A stretch of DNA of 64,000 bases, from positions 7,378,001-7,442,000 of the forward strand of contig NZ_CP107567.1 in the NCBI RefSeq assembly GCF_025854275.1, given 5' to 3'. This DNA comes from Streptomyces peucetius. Lineage in GTDB: Bacteria > Actinomycetota > Actinomycetes > Streptomycetales > Streptomycetaceae. A program made the translations under genes and the position numbers. The notes beneath the pieces are model-generated. The model was not told where the DNA came from. It searched no databases and worked only from the letters and a program-made list of their open reading frames with translations. This document shows positions 8,453 to 17,315 of this stretch, one piece after another (positions within the stretch are counted from its first letter, which is position 1; each line of letters begins with the position of its first letter).

Positions 8453-9313
8453 TCAGACGGCGGCCTGTGCCGGGTCCATCGCGGCCCTCGCCCGGACCGC
8501 GTCGCCGGGGTCCCAGCCCTCGTGCGGCACGGAGGCCAGCAGCAGCCGGGTGTACGGGTCCGAGGGAGCGCCGAGCACCCGTGCCGTCGGCCCCTGTTCG
8601 ACCACGGTGCCCTTCCGCATCACGGCCGTCTCGTCCGTGATGTGCTGCACGACGGCGAGGTCATGGCTGACGAAGACGAGGGCCACGCCGGTGTCGTCCC
8701 GTATCTCCGCGAGGAGTTGCAGGATCTGCGCCTGGATCGAGACGTCCAGTGCCGCCACCGCCTCGTCGAGGACGAGGATCCGCGGATCGACCGCGAGCGC
8801 CCGGGCGATGGCCAGGCGCTGCCGCTGGCCGCCGGACAACTGGTGCGGCCGGGCCTCGGCCTCCCGCGAGCCGAGGCCGACCCGGTCCAGCAGCGAGCGG
8901 ACCCGGGTGTCGGAAGCGTCGTGGTCGTGGAGGCGCAGGGCCGTGCGCAGGCACTGCCGGGCGGTGAGCCTGGGGTCGAGCGAGACATAGGGGGCCTGGA
9001 AGACCATTTGGATCTCACGGGCGCGCGTCAGCCGTGCGGCCCGGCGGCCCAGGGCCGGCGGCCGCGCGGCGCGGTCCCTGCCCTCGACCGAGACCGTGCC
9101 GGCATCCGGCCTCTCCAGACCGACGAGCATGCGGGCCACGGTGCTCTTGCCGGACCCGGACTCGCCCACGATGCCGAGGGACCCGCCGCGGGGCACGGCG
9201 AACGACACCTGTGCGGCGGCCGTGAGACGGCCGCCGCCGGGCAACCGGTAGGTCTTGGTCAGCCCGTCGACGCTCAGCAGCGGGACTTCGGCCGTCGGTT
9301 CGCATGCGGTCAC
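8453..9313 (-). CDS. Oligopeptide/dipeptide ABC transporter ATPase (DppF/OppF type)
   Basis: A 286-residue ABC ATPase with all nucleotide motifs: Walker A GESGSGKST (50-58), Q-loop QMVFQAPYVSLDP (102-114), signature LSGGQRQRLAIA (159-170), Walker B ILVLDEAVAALD (179-190) and H-loop VFVSHD. The usual DEPVSALD reads DEAVAALD. The tail keeps the DPYTRLLLASVP segment of peptide-type ATPases. Its GTG start overlaps the stop of the upstream dppD remnant (GTGA). Since that partner is broken and no permease or binding protein is nearby, it is probably an orphan. Confidence 0.85.
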   Translation of the reverse strand: MTACEPTAEVPLLSVDGLTKTYRLPGGGRLTAAAQVSFAVPRGGSLGIVGESGSGKSTVARMLVGLERPDAGTVSVEGRDRAARPPALGRRAARLTRAREIQMVFQAPYVSLDPRLTARQCLRTALRLHDHDASDTRVRSLLDRVGLGSREAEARPHQLSGGQRQRLAIARALAVDPRILVLDEAVAALDVSIQAQILQLLAEIRDDTGVALVFVSHDLAVVQHITDETAVMRKGTVVEQGPTARVLGAPSDPYTRLLLASVPHEGWDPGDAVRARAAMDPAQAAV

Positions 9314-10060
9314 GGTGTACTCCTCTTGGCCAGGGACGCCCGGGTGCCGGCGGGTGGTGCGGATGCCTCGGTGAAGCCGCCGGCCAAGCCGCCCGGGGCC
9401 CGGTCACCGTCGGCCGCCGGCCGGACCGTCCCGTCCGGCTGCGCGTCCGGCACGGCGGGGAGCCCCGGCGACTGGGCGACGCGCCGCCCGGGGTCGCCGG
9501 TCGGGTCGGTCGGGTCGGTGCAAGCGGTGCTTGCGGTGCTTGCAGTTCTCGCGGCGTCGGCGGTGCCGACGGGGCCGGCGGGTCGGTGGGAAAGATCGGG
9601 CAGGACGGGGAGAGTGGGCAGGTCGGTGAGTCGTCGGCAGGCCGCCGTGCCCCCGCCCGGCACCGCGAGCGGCTCCGGTGTCCATGTCTCGCACGCCGGC
9701 TCCGCGTACGGGCAGCGCACCGCGAAGGGGCAGCCGGTGAAGGCGTCGGCCAGCGACGGGGGCCGTCCCGGAATCGGGCGCACGGACCGGGCGGTGTCGC
9801 CGAGTGCGGGTGAGCAGTCGAGCAACCCGCGGGTGTACGGGTGCCGGGCCCCGGTGAACAGGCGGCGCGCGTCCTGCTCCTCCACGACGCGCCCCGCGTA
9901 CATGACGTACACCCGGTCGCAGTAGGCGGCGGCGAGGTGGAGGTCGTGGGTGATGAACAGCGTGCCCATCCGCAGCAGGGCGAGGATCTCGGCCTGGGTG
10001 GTGACGTCCAGTGCGCTGGTCGCCTCGTCGGCGAGCAGTGAAGCCAGTCCGGGCCTGAGG
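9310..10060 (-). pseudogene. dppD/oppD-type ATPase pseudogene
   Basis: Only the C-terminal half of an OppD-like ATPase is readable: LLADEATSALDVTTQAEILALLR, then MGTLFITHDLHLAAAYCDRVYVMYAGRVVEE, then the ATPase tail ending TGCPFAVRCPY, the peptide-type cysteine motif. Walker A, Q-loop and signature are gone upstream. About 7-9 residues are missing between ALLR and the switch region, marking an internal deletion. About 110 residues of repetitive Ala/Pro/Thr sequence extend the C-terminus. The stop still overlaps the dppF start, so the operon was once intact. The 145 bp between this and the next gene carries no recognisable coding. Confidence 0.75.
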
Positions 10061-10205
10061 CCCGTCCGGGGTTGGAACGCCGAGGCCGCGGATCCGGTCC
10101 GCCGTCCCCGTGACCGCCGCACCGTTCGCAGGAGCGGCACGCCCGCCCGGTGGCGGCCGTGACCGGTCGGGCACCGGGGCGTTGCCGGGGGACCGGGCCG
10201 GTGGT

Positions 10206-11354
10206 TCAGCCGGCGGGCAGCAACCGGGTCTCGGCGGCCGGCAAGCCCTTGGCCCACCAGTGGTTGTAGCGGCCGTAGACCGTGGGTTCGCGGTCGGCGA
10301 GGAAGGCTACGAGCGTCCGCGCCTCCGCGGCCAGTCCCTCCCAGGCATCGCCCGGAAGCGGATGGAAGGCGGTGGCCTCGATCCCTCCCACGGCGGGACG
10401 CCAGACGCCGGCGACGTAGCCGTCCACCAGCAGCGTGGGCAGCACATCGCCGTTCACGCGGATCACCGTCCTGCGGTAGTCGGGCGGGATGACGCGACTG
10501 CGGTCGGCGTAGGCGAGCAGGATGCTGTCCCACATGGCCATCAGCCGGGGCGGCGCCGGAGTGTCCCCGGCCGGCCGGGGCGCGCCGGGAATGTCGTACA
10601 GCACCTCGCCACCCGGGCCCCGCAGTTGCTCGAGCTCCGCGCCGAGCGCCTGGACCGCCGCCCTGACGCGCTTGCGCTGGGCCATCGCGAACTGGGCCAT
10701 GTCCGCCACCGACGCCGGCCCGAAGCCCTCCAGATAGCGGCGGACCAGGGTCTGCAGAGCGCCGGCGGCAACGTCGGGATCCGCCAGTACCGGCTGCGTG
10801 CCCGCGGCGACGTACGACTGCCGGGTGCCGAACGACCAGGGTCCTGCGACGGGCGTGTGCCACAGCGGCGTGTACTGCCGCAGCATCCGCCAGGCCGCCG
10901 GTTCCAGCGGTGCGCCCAGCAGTTCCCCGAGCCGGCCCTGCAACTCGGCCACGGTCCGCGGCCGGTCGGCGTACTTCATCAGGTCCGGGATCAGAGCGTC
11001 GGCGTCGGCCGGGGTGAGCCCGGACGCCGCGAAACGGGCGTCTCCCAGCCTGGACGCGCGCAGCGACGGCTCCATCGCCTCACGGAAATCCCGGTAGTCC
11101 TCGGCATGGACCATGTGCAGGGTGAGCCGCATCAGCGTCGATTTGACCGCCTGGAGCCCGCTCACGGCCGTATCGAGGCCGGCCGCGTCGAACCCGCCGA
11201 TCCGGTTCCACAGCGCGACGTACGGCGAGGCGGGCTGCTGCGCCTGAAGCGCGACCACCCGCCGTATCCCCTCCAGGACGTCGAGCGGCTCCCGGCCGAG
11301 CAGCAACTGGCGTGCGAGCGTGGAGCGGTTGAGGGCGCGTGCGGTCATCACCAT
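10206..11354 (-). CDS. Winged-helix HTH_42 protein (AlkZ/YcaQ-like DNA glycosylase)
   Basis: A 382-residue member of the HTH_42 family, which includes the AlkZ and YcaQ DNA glycosylases that remove bulky adducts or unhook crosslinks. The N-terminal block carries the QxQ motif (Gln37 and Gln39 in VVALQAQQPASPYVALWNRI) at the position of the catalytic QxQ/QxD in that family. Further matches are the MRLTLHMVHAEDYRDF block and the C-terminal WWAKGLP segment. Starts at 11354 and 11348 (ATG-GTG-ATG) are both possible. The glycosylase role is from family knowledge, not shown here. Confidence 0.78.
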   Translation of the reverse strand: MVMTARALNRSTLARQLLLGREPLDVLEGIRRVVALQAQQPASPYVALWNRIGGFDAAGLDTAVSGLQAVKSTLMRLTLHMVHAEDYRDFREAMEPSLRASRLGDARFAASGLTPADADALIPDLMKYADRPRTVAELQGRLGELLGAPLEPAAWRMLRQYTPLWHTPVAGPWSFGTRQSYVAAGTQPVLADPDVAAGALQTLVRRYLEGFGPASVADMAQFAMAQRKRVRAAVQALGAELEQLRGPGGEVLYDIPGAPRPAGDTPAPPRLMAMWDSILLAYADRSRVIPPDYRRTVIRVNGDVLPTLLVDGYVAGVWRPAVGGIEATAFHPLPGDAWEGLAAEARTLVAFLADREPTVYGRYNHWWAKGLPAAETRLLPAG

Positions 11355-11457
11355 GCCGACGATCTTCTCGCTTCTTCGTTCGATTCGGTAGCCGTCGTCG
11401 TGGTCCGGCGAACCGAACGAGCGGAAGAGGACGTTCAGCGCACGAGGCGACGCCCTG

Positions 11458-12642
11458 TCAGGCGTGGCGCGCCGCGGCCGCCGCACGCGCCCCCAGGACG
11501 AGGGTCGCGGCGATGAGGAGCGTCGCGAGAATTCCGGTGACCAGTACGGGGGCGGGTGCGAAGGTCGCGGCCAGGACTGCGAGAACGACCAGGGGGTGGA
11601 CGATGTCGGTCGCTCTGCGTACCTCGGAAGCCCGGTGGTGCAGAAGCCAGACGACGGTGATGTAGACGGCGACGGGGATTGTGTAGGCGGCCGCGACCGC
11701 GTGGTCGGTGAGATGGCCGTGACCGGTGGTGTGGGCGACGTTGAGCGCGAGCCCGGCGCCGACGGCGGCCGCCGAGGCGAAGACGGCGTAATGCCCGTAA
11801 CCCCACAGCAACGCCGAGCGCAGGCCGGTGAGTCTGCCGGGTGCGTTCTGGGCGAAGTAGAGCCACCACAGGGCGAAGACGGTGAGGACACCGCCGACGA
11901 CGAGGGTGGCGACGTCGCCGAGCGAGGCGTCGTCGTCGAGGGCGGTACGGACCGCAGCCGTGGCCGCGATGATGGATTCGCCGAGGACGATCAGGGTGAA
12001 CAGGCCGTAGCGTTCGGCGATGTGGTGGGGGTGCCACGTGGTGATGGCCGCGCGCTCGGCCCAGACGGGAACGGCCAGTTCGGCCAGGACCAGGATCCCG
12101 AAGACGACCAGGCCGCCGTCGTCGGGGAGGAACAGGCGCCCGACCCAGCCGAGCTGGACGACGAAGATCCCCGCCGCGTAACGCAGACAGGTCGTGCGGC
12201 GGTCGGGGTCGGAGTGCGCGGCGCGCAGCCACTGGCTGACCATCGCGAGGCGCATGACGACGTAACCCCACGTGATGACCGTGAAGTCGCGGTACTGGAG
12301 GGCCTCTGCCGCGCCCGCGGCCATGATCAGGGCACCGGTGATCTGGACCAGGGTGAGCAGCCGGTAGGCGACGTCGTCGGTGTCGTAGGCGGAGGCGAAC
12401 CAGGTGAAGTTCATCCACGCCCACCAGATCGCGAAGAACACCAGGACGTAGCCGAGCACGCCCTGGCCGATGTGGCCTTCGGCCAGCTCGTGCTCGAACG
12501 CCACCGCGGCCTGGGCGACGGCGGCGACGAAACACAGGTCGAAGAAGAGTTCCAGCGCTGTCGCGCTGCGGTGCTCCTCGTCCGAGAAGCGGGCCACCAT
12601 CGGCCGGTGCCAGGCGCCGGCGATGGAGGGTGTCTGGCTCAT
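11458..12642 (-). CDS. Low temperature requirement protein A (LtrA) family membrane protein
   Basis: A 394-residue polytopic membrane protein. The family hallmark is ATALELFFDLCFVAAVAQ near residues 27-45; further matches are WWAWMNFTWFASAYDTDD and HIAERYGLFTLIVLGESIIA. About ten to twelve hydrophobic segments are visible. LtrA was named from a Listeria cold-growth mutant; its biochemical activity is unknown. It is separated from the next gene by about 100 bp, so co-transcription is uncertain. Confidence 0.9.
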   Translation of the reverse strand: MSQTPSIAGAWHRPMVARFSDEEHRSATALELFFDLCFVAAVAQAAVAFEHELAEGHIGQGVLGYVLVFFAIWWAWMNFTWFASAYDTDDVAYRLLTLVQITGALIMAAGAAEALQYRDFTVITWGYVVMRLAMVSQWLRAAHSDPDRRTTCLRYAAGIFVVQLGWVGRLFLPDDGGLVVFGILVLAELAVPVWAERAAITTWHPHHIAERYGLFTLIVLGESIIAATAAVRTALDDDASLGDVATLVVGGVLTVFALWWLYFAQNAPGRLTGLRSALLWGYGHYAVFASAAAVGAGLALNVAHTTGHGHLTDHAVAAAYTIPVAVYITVVWLLHHRASEVRRATDIVHPLVVLAVLAATFAPAPVLVTGILATLLIAATLVLGARAAAAARHA

Positions 12643-12703
12643 GGGCGTGGGACCCCTACGGTGCGGTGACGGGCGGGACGTCGTGGCGGTGCGATCGCCC
12701 GGT

Positions 12704-13018
12704 TCAGGCCTGGCCGGTCTCGAAGCGGCTGACCCTGCCTCCGGTGACAGTGAAGGTCCAGCGGGTGCGCATGGCTCCCCACGTCGAGTTGGTGTAGACG
12801 GTTGTCAGTGTACGGCCGTCGGGGGAGACGCTTTCGACGTCCATGCGTCCGTTCGAGGAGAAAATCTCCTTCTCGGTCCAGTCGCTGAGATCGCGCTCGG
12901 TGCCGTCGTCGGCCATGGTCGCGTCCGGAGTGAGCGCGGCGAAGAAGGCGTCCTTGTCGCCGGCGTTGACGGCGTTGACGAACGCCGCGACCGCGGGGTC
13001 GGTGAGTTGGGCTGTCAT
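12704..13018 (-). CDS. SnoaL/NTF2-like protein
   Basis: A 104-residue protein with the cone-shaped SnoaL-like/NTF2 fold pattern: VAAFVNAVNAGDKDAFFAALTPDATMADDG near the N-terminus and beta-rich WGAMRTRWTFTVTGGRVSRFETG at the end. Members are small enzymes or ligand-binding proteins with no shared reaction. The ATG at 13018 is chosen because GGAGG precedes it; the longer frame upstream lacks a ribosome site. No substrate can be inferred. Confidence 0.8.
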   Translation of the reverse strand: MTAQLTDPAVAAFVNAVNAGDKDAFFAALTPDATMADDGTERDLSDWTEKEIFSSNGRMDVESVSPDGRTLTTVYTNSTWGAMRTRWTFTVTGGRVSRFETGQA

Positions 13019-13104
13019 GGTGGCCTCCGATCGGATCGGTACGACGGGGGACCCGGCCGTGCGGGTGGACCGGTGACGGCGTCCACCCGCCCCGCCGGCT
13101 CCGG

Positions 13105-13770
13105 TCAGCGGGTGGTGTACCCGCCGTTGAGGAACAACGTCTGGCCGTTGGCCCACCAGCCGTCGGTCAGCAGGTGCCTCACCCAGGGACGATATCCCCG
13201 AGCTTGGTGAGATCGCCGTTCATCGCGGACGACTTGTGGTAGGCGACGGAATCATCGGCCTCGGCGGGGTAGAAGAACGAGGTGTCCATCGGACCCGGGG
13301 CGATGTTGTTGACCGACACGTTCCGGCCGAAGAGCTCCTTCGACAGGGCCCGGGTGAAGTGCTCGACCGGCGCCTTGCCGCCCGCGTAGGCCGAGTACAG
13401 CCCCGTGTAGGCGGCAAGCAGCGAGGTCACGATCGTGATGATCTTCCCGCCGTCCTCGATCCGGCGGGCCGCCTCCCGCATGACGAAGAACGCGGCCTTG
13501 GAGTTCACCGCGAACATCCGGTCGTACTCCTCCTCGGTGATCTCGGTGAGCGGCTTCTTCAGCACCATGCCGGCCGTGTTGACGCTGCGGTCCAGCTTGC
13601 CGAACCGGTTCACGACCTCGTCGAAGACCCGTTCCACCTCCCCGGCCCGGGGTCAGGTCGGCCTGGACGGCGAACGCCTCTCCGGGGCCGGTGTCGAACG
13701 GGGACGGCACGACCGGCGGACACCGAGGGCCATGCCCTGCCCCGACAGGATCGCCGTGACGACGGGCGCC
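13105..13770 (-). pseudogene. Frameshifted short-chain dehydrogenase (SDR)
   Basis: An SDR is spread over three frames. The readable centre (13179-13637) holds FGKLDRSVNTAGMVLKKPL, the NSKAAFFVMREAARRI helix, catalytic Tyr/Lys as YSAYAGGKAPVEHF, and VNNIAPGPMDTSFF. It ends at a premature TGA. The true end, HLLTDGWWANGQTLFLNGGY, continues in another frame to 13105. Upstream, EAFAVQADL is out of frame, and the GxxxGxG cofactor motif is degraded. At least two frameshifts plus N-terminal loss make it non-functional. Confidence 0.8.
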
Positions 13771-13896
13771 CATCCTGAACGATCCGATCACCGATGGAAC
13801 GGAACGCTCACGACTTCGGGCACGGCCCGTCAGCGGCGGCCGTTTCCCGTCGCGCAGCGCCTGCGGTGTGGCCCCCTACTGCTGCACCCGGACGAC

Positions 13897-15291
13897 GTGC
13901 CGGTGCTGCAGGCGGCGATCGCCCGGGTGACGGAGGAGGCGGTCAGTGCCCCGGCGCACGGGGCTGCGGATGCCGGCCGCTACCACCTCGGCTACCGCAT
14001 CCGGCACTCCGACGGGAGCGTCCACGCCGTGGCCGAATTCGGCCGCGTGATCATGGACGACCAGGGGCGGCCCGCCCGTGCGCTCGGCCTGGTGATGGAG
14101 ACCGGCGAAGGCACCGACCGGTCGCCGCGCGGTCCGGTGTCGGCGGACAGCTCCCGGGACTCGTTCCTCTTCACGCTCACGCGGGCGCTCTCCCAGGCCG
14201 TCACCGTGCGGGACGTCACCCAGGTCATGACCCAGCTCGCCCGTCCGGCGCTGGGCGCCGAGAGCCTCATCCTGGGCATCGAGGAAGCCGGCCGGCTGAC
14301 CATTGTCGGCGAGACCTCCATTGCTCCGGCGCTGTCGCACCTGCGCGGACCCGCGCACACCGTCATGGCCCTGGCCGCCCGGCAGGAGCAGGCCCTGTTC
14401 GTCGAGGACCTCAGCCGGCACACCGGCCCGGAACTCGCCGAACTGGCCGCGGCGGGTGAGATACCGCCGCGGTCATGGGTGGTCCTTTCCCTGGGATCCG
14501 TGGCCCAGGTGACCGGGGCCTGCCTCATCGCCTTCGCCGGGCCGCGGAAGTTCGACGCGGGCGAGCGTACGTTCTACACGGCTGTCGCCGTCATCCTGAC
14601 ACAGAGCCTGGAGCGCGCACGGCTGTTCGACACGGAGCATCAGCGCGCCACCGACCTGCAGAAGGCGATGCTGCCGCGTCACCTTCCGGCGCTGGACTCG
14701 CTCACCGTGCACTCCCGCTACCTGCCCGGCACGCAGGGCATGCACATCGGAGGCGACTGGTACGACATTCTCTCGCTCAGGGACGGGTCGGCAGCGCTCG
14801 TCATCGGTGACGTCCAGGGCCACGACGCCCACGCGTCCGCGGTCATGGGCCAACTGCGCGTCGCCCTGCGGGCGTGCGCGGAGGCGGGGCTGCCGCCCGG
14901 GGCCCTCCTGGGGCAGGTCAACCGGGTCCTCTGCGACCTCGACACCGACCGCTTCGCCACCTGCACCTACCTGGTCCTCGACAGCGGGGTGCCGGTTCGC
15001 ACGGCGACGGCCCGCAGACACCAGTGGCCGGGAGGGGGACAGGCAGACCAACTGTCCCACCGGGGATGGCTCCGGACCGACACCGAGCAGCGACTGTTGC
15101 TCACGGATGCCGGGGAGGCGGCCAGAGCGCGGCTGCGTGAGCCGGCGACCGAGGTGCGTTCCGTGGTCCACCGGGGCATCAGCGACGAGGAGTACGTATC
15201 CGCGCCCAAGGTGCTGCGCACGATGATCAACAATGTCGAGGCGGACGGGGGTCCTCAGCACTCCGGCCCGGCCGCGTCACCGACGGTGTGA
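13897..15291 (+). pseudogene. Chimera: truncated PAS-GAF-SpoIIE phosphatase joined to a MarR C-terminus
   Basis: An open frame of about 464 codons from a GTG at 13897. It begins inside a PAS/PAC domain (YHLGYRIRHSDGSVHAVAEF), then a GAF domain (about 75-230), then a PP2C/SpoIIE phosphatase: MHIGGDWYDILSL, ALVIGDVQGHDAHASAVMG, RFATCTYLVLD. The phosphatase stops there; the AGHPPP and DGLVE/DDI blocks that complete the active site are absent. After ~25 unrelated residues the frame ends as the wing and last helix of a MarR regulator (RLLLTDAGEAARARL, GISDEEYVSAPKVLRTMINN). Both ends are truncated; it is probably a deletion fusion, although still open. Confidence 0.75.
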
Positions 15292-15328
15292 CACCGCCGG
15301 TTCGATCACGAGCGGGGTCGGCACCCTG

Positions 15329-16063
15329 TCAGCGTGGCGGTTTCTGCCACACGGAGACGTGTGACCTGCTGGACGCGGTGAAGGGCGTCTCGTTCCAGTC
15401 GGCCCATCGTTCCGACGGCTCCAGGCCGGCGAGCTCGGCCATCAGGTCGAGCTCGGAGGGCCACACGTAGCGGTGAGGCGATCGGAACGTGGAGCCCCGG
15501 CCGTCCACGACCGTGTAGTGATGCGAGACGAGTCGCTGGTTGAGCAGGTCGTACGTGTCGAAACCGACGTGGTGGTCGCCGATGTGGAACGGACGTGCCG
15601 TCTCGCCCGGCGGCAGGCGCTGCAGTTCCGGGACGAAGACCTCCACCACGAAACGGCCGCCCGGTTCCAGATGAAGAGCGGCGTTGCGGAAGCACGCGAC
15701 CTGTTCGGCCTGGGAGAGGAGACAGGTGATGGAGTTGTGGACGAGGTAGACCAGGCTGAACGAATCCGGGGCGCGAGACGTCGTCATGTCCCCGACGATC
15801 ACGGCCACATCGCTGCCGCCGGGCTTCCCGGCGAGCTGCCGTGCCATGGGCGCCGACTTCTCGATACCGGCCACCCGAACGCCGCGTGCGCTCAGCGGAA
15901 GCGCGACGCGCCCGGTCCCCACCGCGAACTCCAGGGCGGGGCCACGGCCGGCACGGCGCTCGAGGAAGCGGACCGTGGGGTCCAGGACTTCCGGTGTGTA
16001 CATGTGCGCGGACGACGCGTCATAGCCTTGCGCCACCTGCTCGTTCCACACGTCCGCATCCAT
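15329..16063 (-). CDS. Class I SAM-dependent methyltransferase
   Basis: A 244-residue Rossmann methyltransferase. The SAM loop is ALEFAVGTGRVALPL (about 44-58), followed by the acidic residue in VAGIEKSAPM and the VAVIVGDMTT and ALHLEPGGRFVVEVF motifs. The start is set at the ATG in front of DADVWNEQVAQGYD; a GTG at 16081 is possible. It lies 56 bp after the flavoprotein gene on the same strand and is the last gene of the leftward radical-SAM operon. The substrate is unknown. Confidence 0.85.
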   Translation of the reverse strand: MDADVWNEQVAQGYDASSAHMYTPEVLDPTVRFLERRAGRGPALEFAVGTGRVALPLSARGVRVAGIEKSAPMARQLAGKPGGSDVAVIVGDMTTSRAPDSFSLVYLVHNSITCLLSQAEQVACFRNAALHLEPGGRFVVEVFVPELQRLPPGETARPFHIGDHHVGFDTYDLLNQRLVSHHYTVVDGRGSTFRSPHRYVWPSELDLMAELAGLEPSERWADWNETPFTASSRSHVSVWQKPPR

Positions 16064-16119
16064 GACGTCGAAGGCTGCCACGCCGTCGAAGCGGCGTGCC
16101 AGTGCACTTCGCCGCCGGC

Positions 16120-17292
16120 TCAGCCGGCCACGGCCGGGGCGTACGCGCCCGCGACGGCGTCGACCTGTTCGTATCCGGTGCGCAGCAGAAAGGTGTTGAG
16201 GCGTCCGTAGGACTTGGCGCCGAGGACGAAGAAGTGCGGTTCGGGGTTGCGCAGGGCGTCGATGCCGACGGCGGGCCGGGCGAGGCAGTCGCCGCCCGCG
16301 GAGCCGAGCAGGGCGGCGGAGAGGTTCATGGGTGCGGCGGTGGCGTAGCACTCGTGGACCTGAAGTTGCCGGTGGAGGCAGGCGTCGCCGACGTAGCCGG
16401 TGAGGGCCACGACGTGGTCGCAGACGACGTCGCGCGGGCCGTCGGCCGTGCCGAGGACGGCGTGTACCCGGTCACCGTCGGACCGGAGGGCCTGGACGTG
16501 CGCGCCGGTGTGGACGGTGACGTGGCGGTGGGTGACGCCGTCGGCGAGCGAGCGGGAGCTTTCGACGAGCTGTCGGCGGCCGGGCAGGGTGTCGCCGGGC
16601 ACGGCGCCCCAGTCGGGCGCGGGGCTGCGCACGACCCATTCGACGCGGGTGCCGCGCAGCGCGGCGAGGTCGCGGGCGGCGGTCTGCGCGGACTTGCCGG
16701 CGCCGACGAGCAGGACCGTACCCGCCCAGCGTTCCGGGTCGTCGACGGACGGGAGGGTGCGGGTGATGCGGTGGGCGAGGGCTCGTTCGCCGAGGGCGGG
16801 GATGCCGCCGGCGCCCAGGGTGTTGGGGACGCCGTAGGTGCCGGTGCAGTCCAGGACCAGGTCCGCCCGCGTGGTCTCCTCACCGTCAGGCCCGTCGATG
16901 AGCAGGGTGAACGGCGCCGCGCCGCGGGCGTCGGTCCCGATCTGCTCGTGCTTCAGCATGCCCGTGCGGGCGACGGCGGCGACACGGCTGCGCAACCGGA
17001 TCCGGCCGGCCAGTGCGGGCAGGGCGGCCAGCGGGTCGAGCAGACGGGCCGCCAGCTCCGTGCCGGTAGGGCAGTCGGGCCCGGCTGGGGCGTGGGGGAG
17101 GTGGGTGCGCATCCGGTGGGACACGTTGAGGTCCCACGGGGTGAACAGGCGCACATGACCCCAGGCCCGTACATGGGCGGCGACGGCGCCGCCTGCTTCG
17201 TAGACGGTGAAGGGCCGTCCGGCGTCGGCGCAGGCGAGTGCGGCGTCGAGGCCGACGGGGCCGGCGCCGAGGATCGCGACGTGTCGCTGCAT
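16120..17292 (-). CDS. FAD/NAD(P)-binding monooxygenase-like flavoprotein
   Basis: A 390-residue protein with two dinucleotide-binding motifs: FAD site ILGAGPVGLDAALACADAG (7-25) and NADPH site VLLVGAGKSAQTAARDLAAL (193-212). This two-domain plan is typical of FMO-like or thioredoxin-reductase-like enzymes. The region between (WGHVRLFTPWDLNVSHR) and the end (PHFFVLGAKSYGRLNTFLLRTGYEQV) look family-specific, but I cannot name a characterised homologue. AAGGGAG precedes the ATG. It starts 23 bp after the MPE-radical SAM stop, so the two are surely co-transcribed and may act on the same intermediate. Confidence 0.8.
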   Translation of the reverse strand: MQRHVAILGAGPVGLDAALACADAGRPFTVYEAGGAVAAHVRAWGHVRLFTPWDLNVSHRMRTHLPHAPAGPDCPTGTELAARLLDPLAALPALAGRIRLRSRVAAVARTGMLKHEQIGTDARGAAPFTLLIDGPDGEETTRADLVLDCTGTYGVPNTLGAGGIPALGERALAHRITRTLPSVDDPERWAGTVLLVGAGKSAQTAARDLAALRGTRVEWVVRSPAPDWGAVPGDTLPGRRQLVESSRSLADGVTHRHVTVHTGAHVQALRSDGDRVHAVLGTADGPRDVVCDHVVALTGYVGDACLHRQLQVHECYATAAPMNLSAALLGSAGGDCLARPAVGIDALRNPEPHFFVLGAKSYGRLNTFLLRTGYEQVDAVAGAYAPAVAG

Positions 17293-17315
17293 GGTGAACT
17301 CCCTTGGTGTACCGG

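Noticed and set aside
8224..8640. Plus-strand frame opposite dppF
   Set aside because: Arg/Pro/Ser-rich shadow of the dppF gene with no family pattern.
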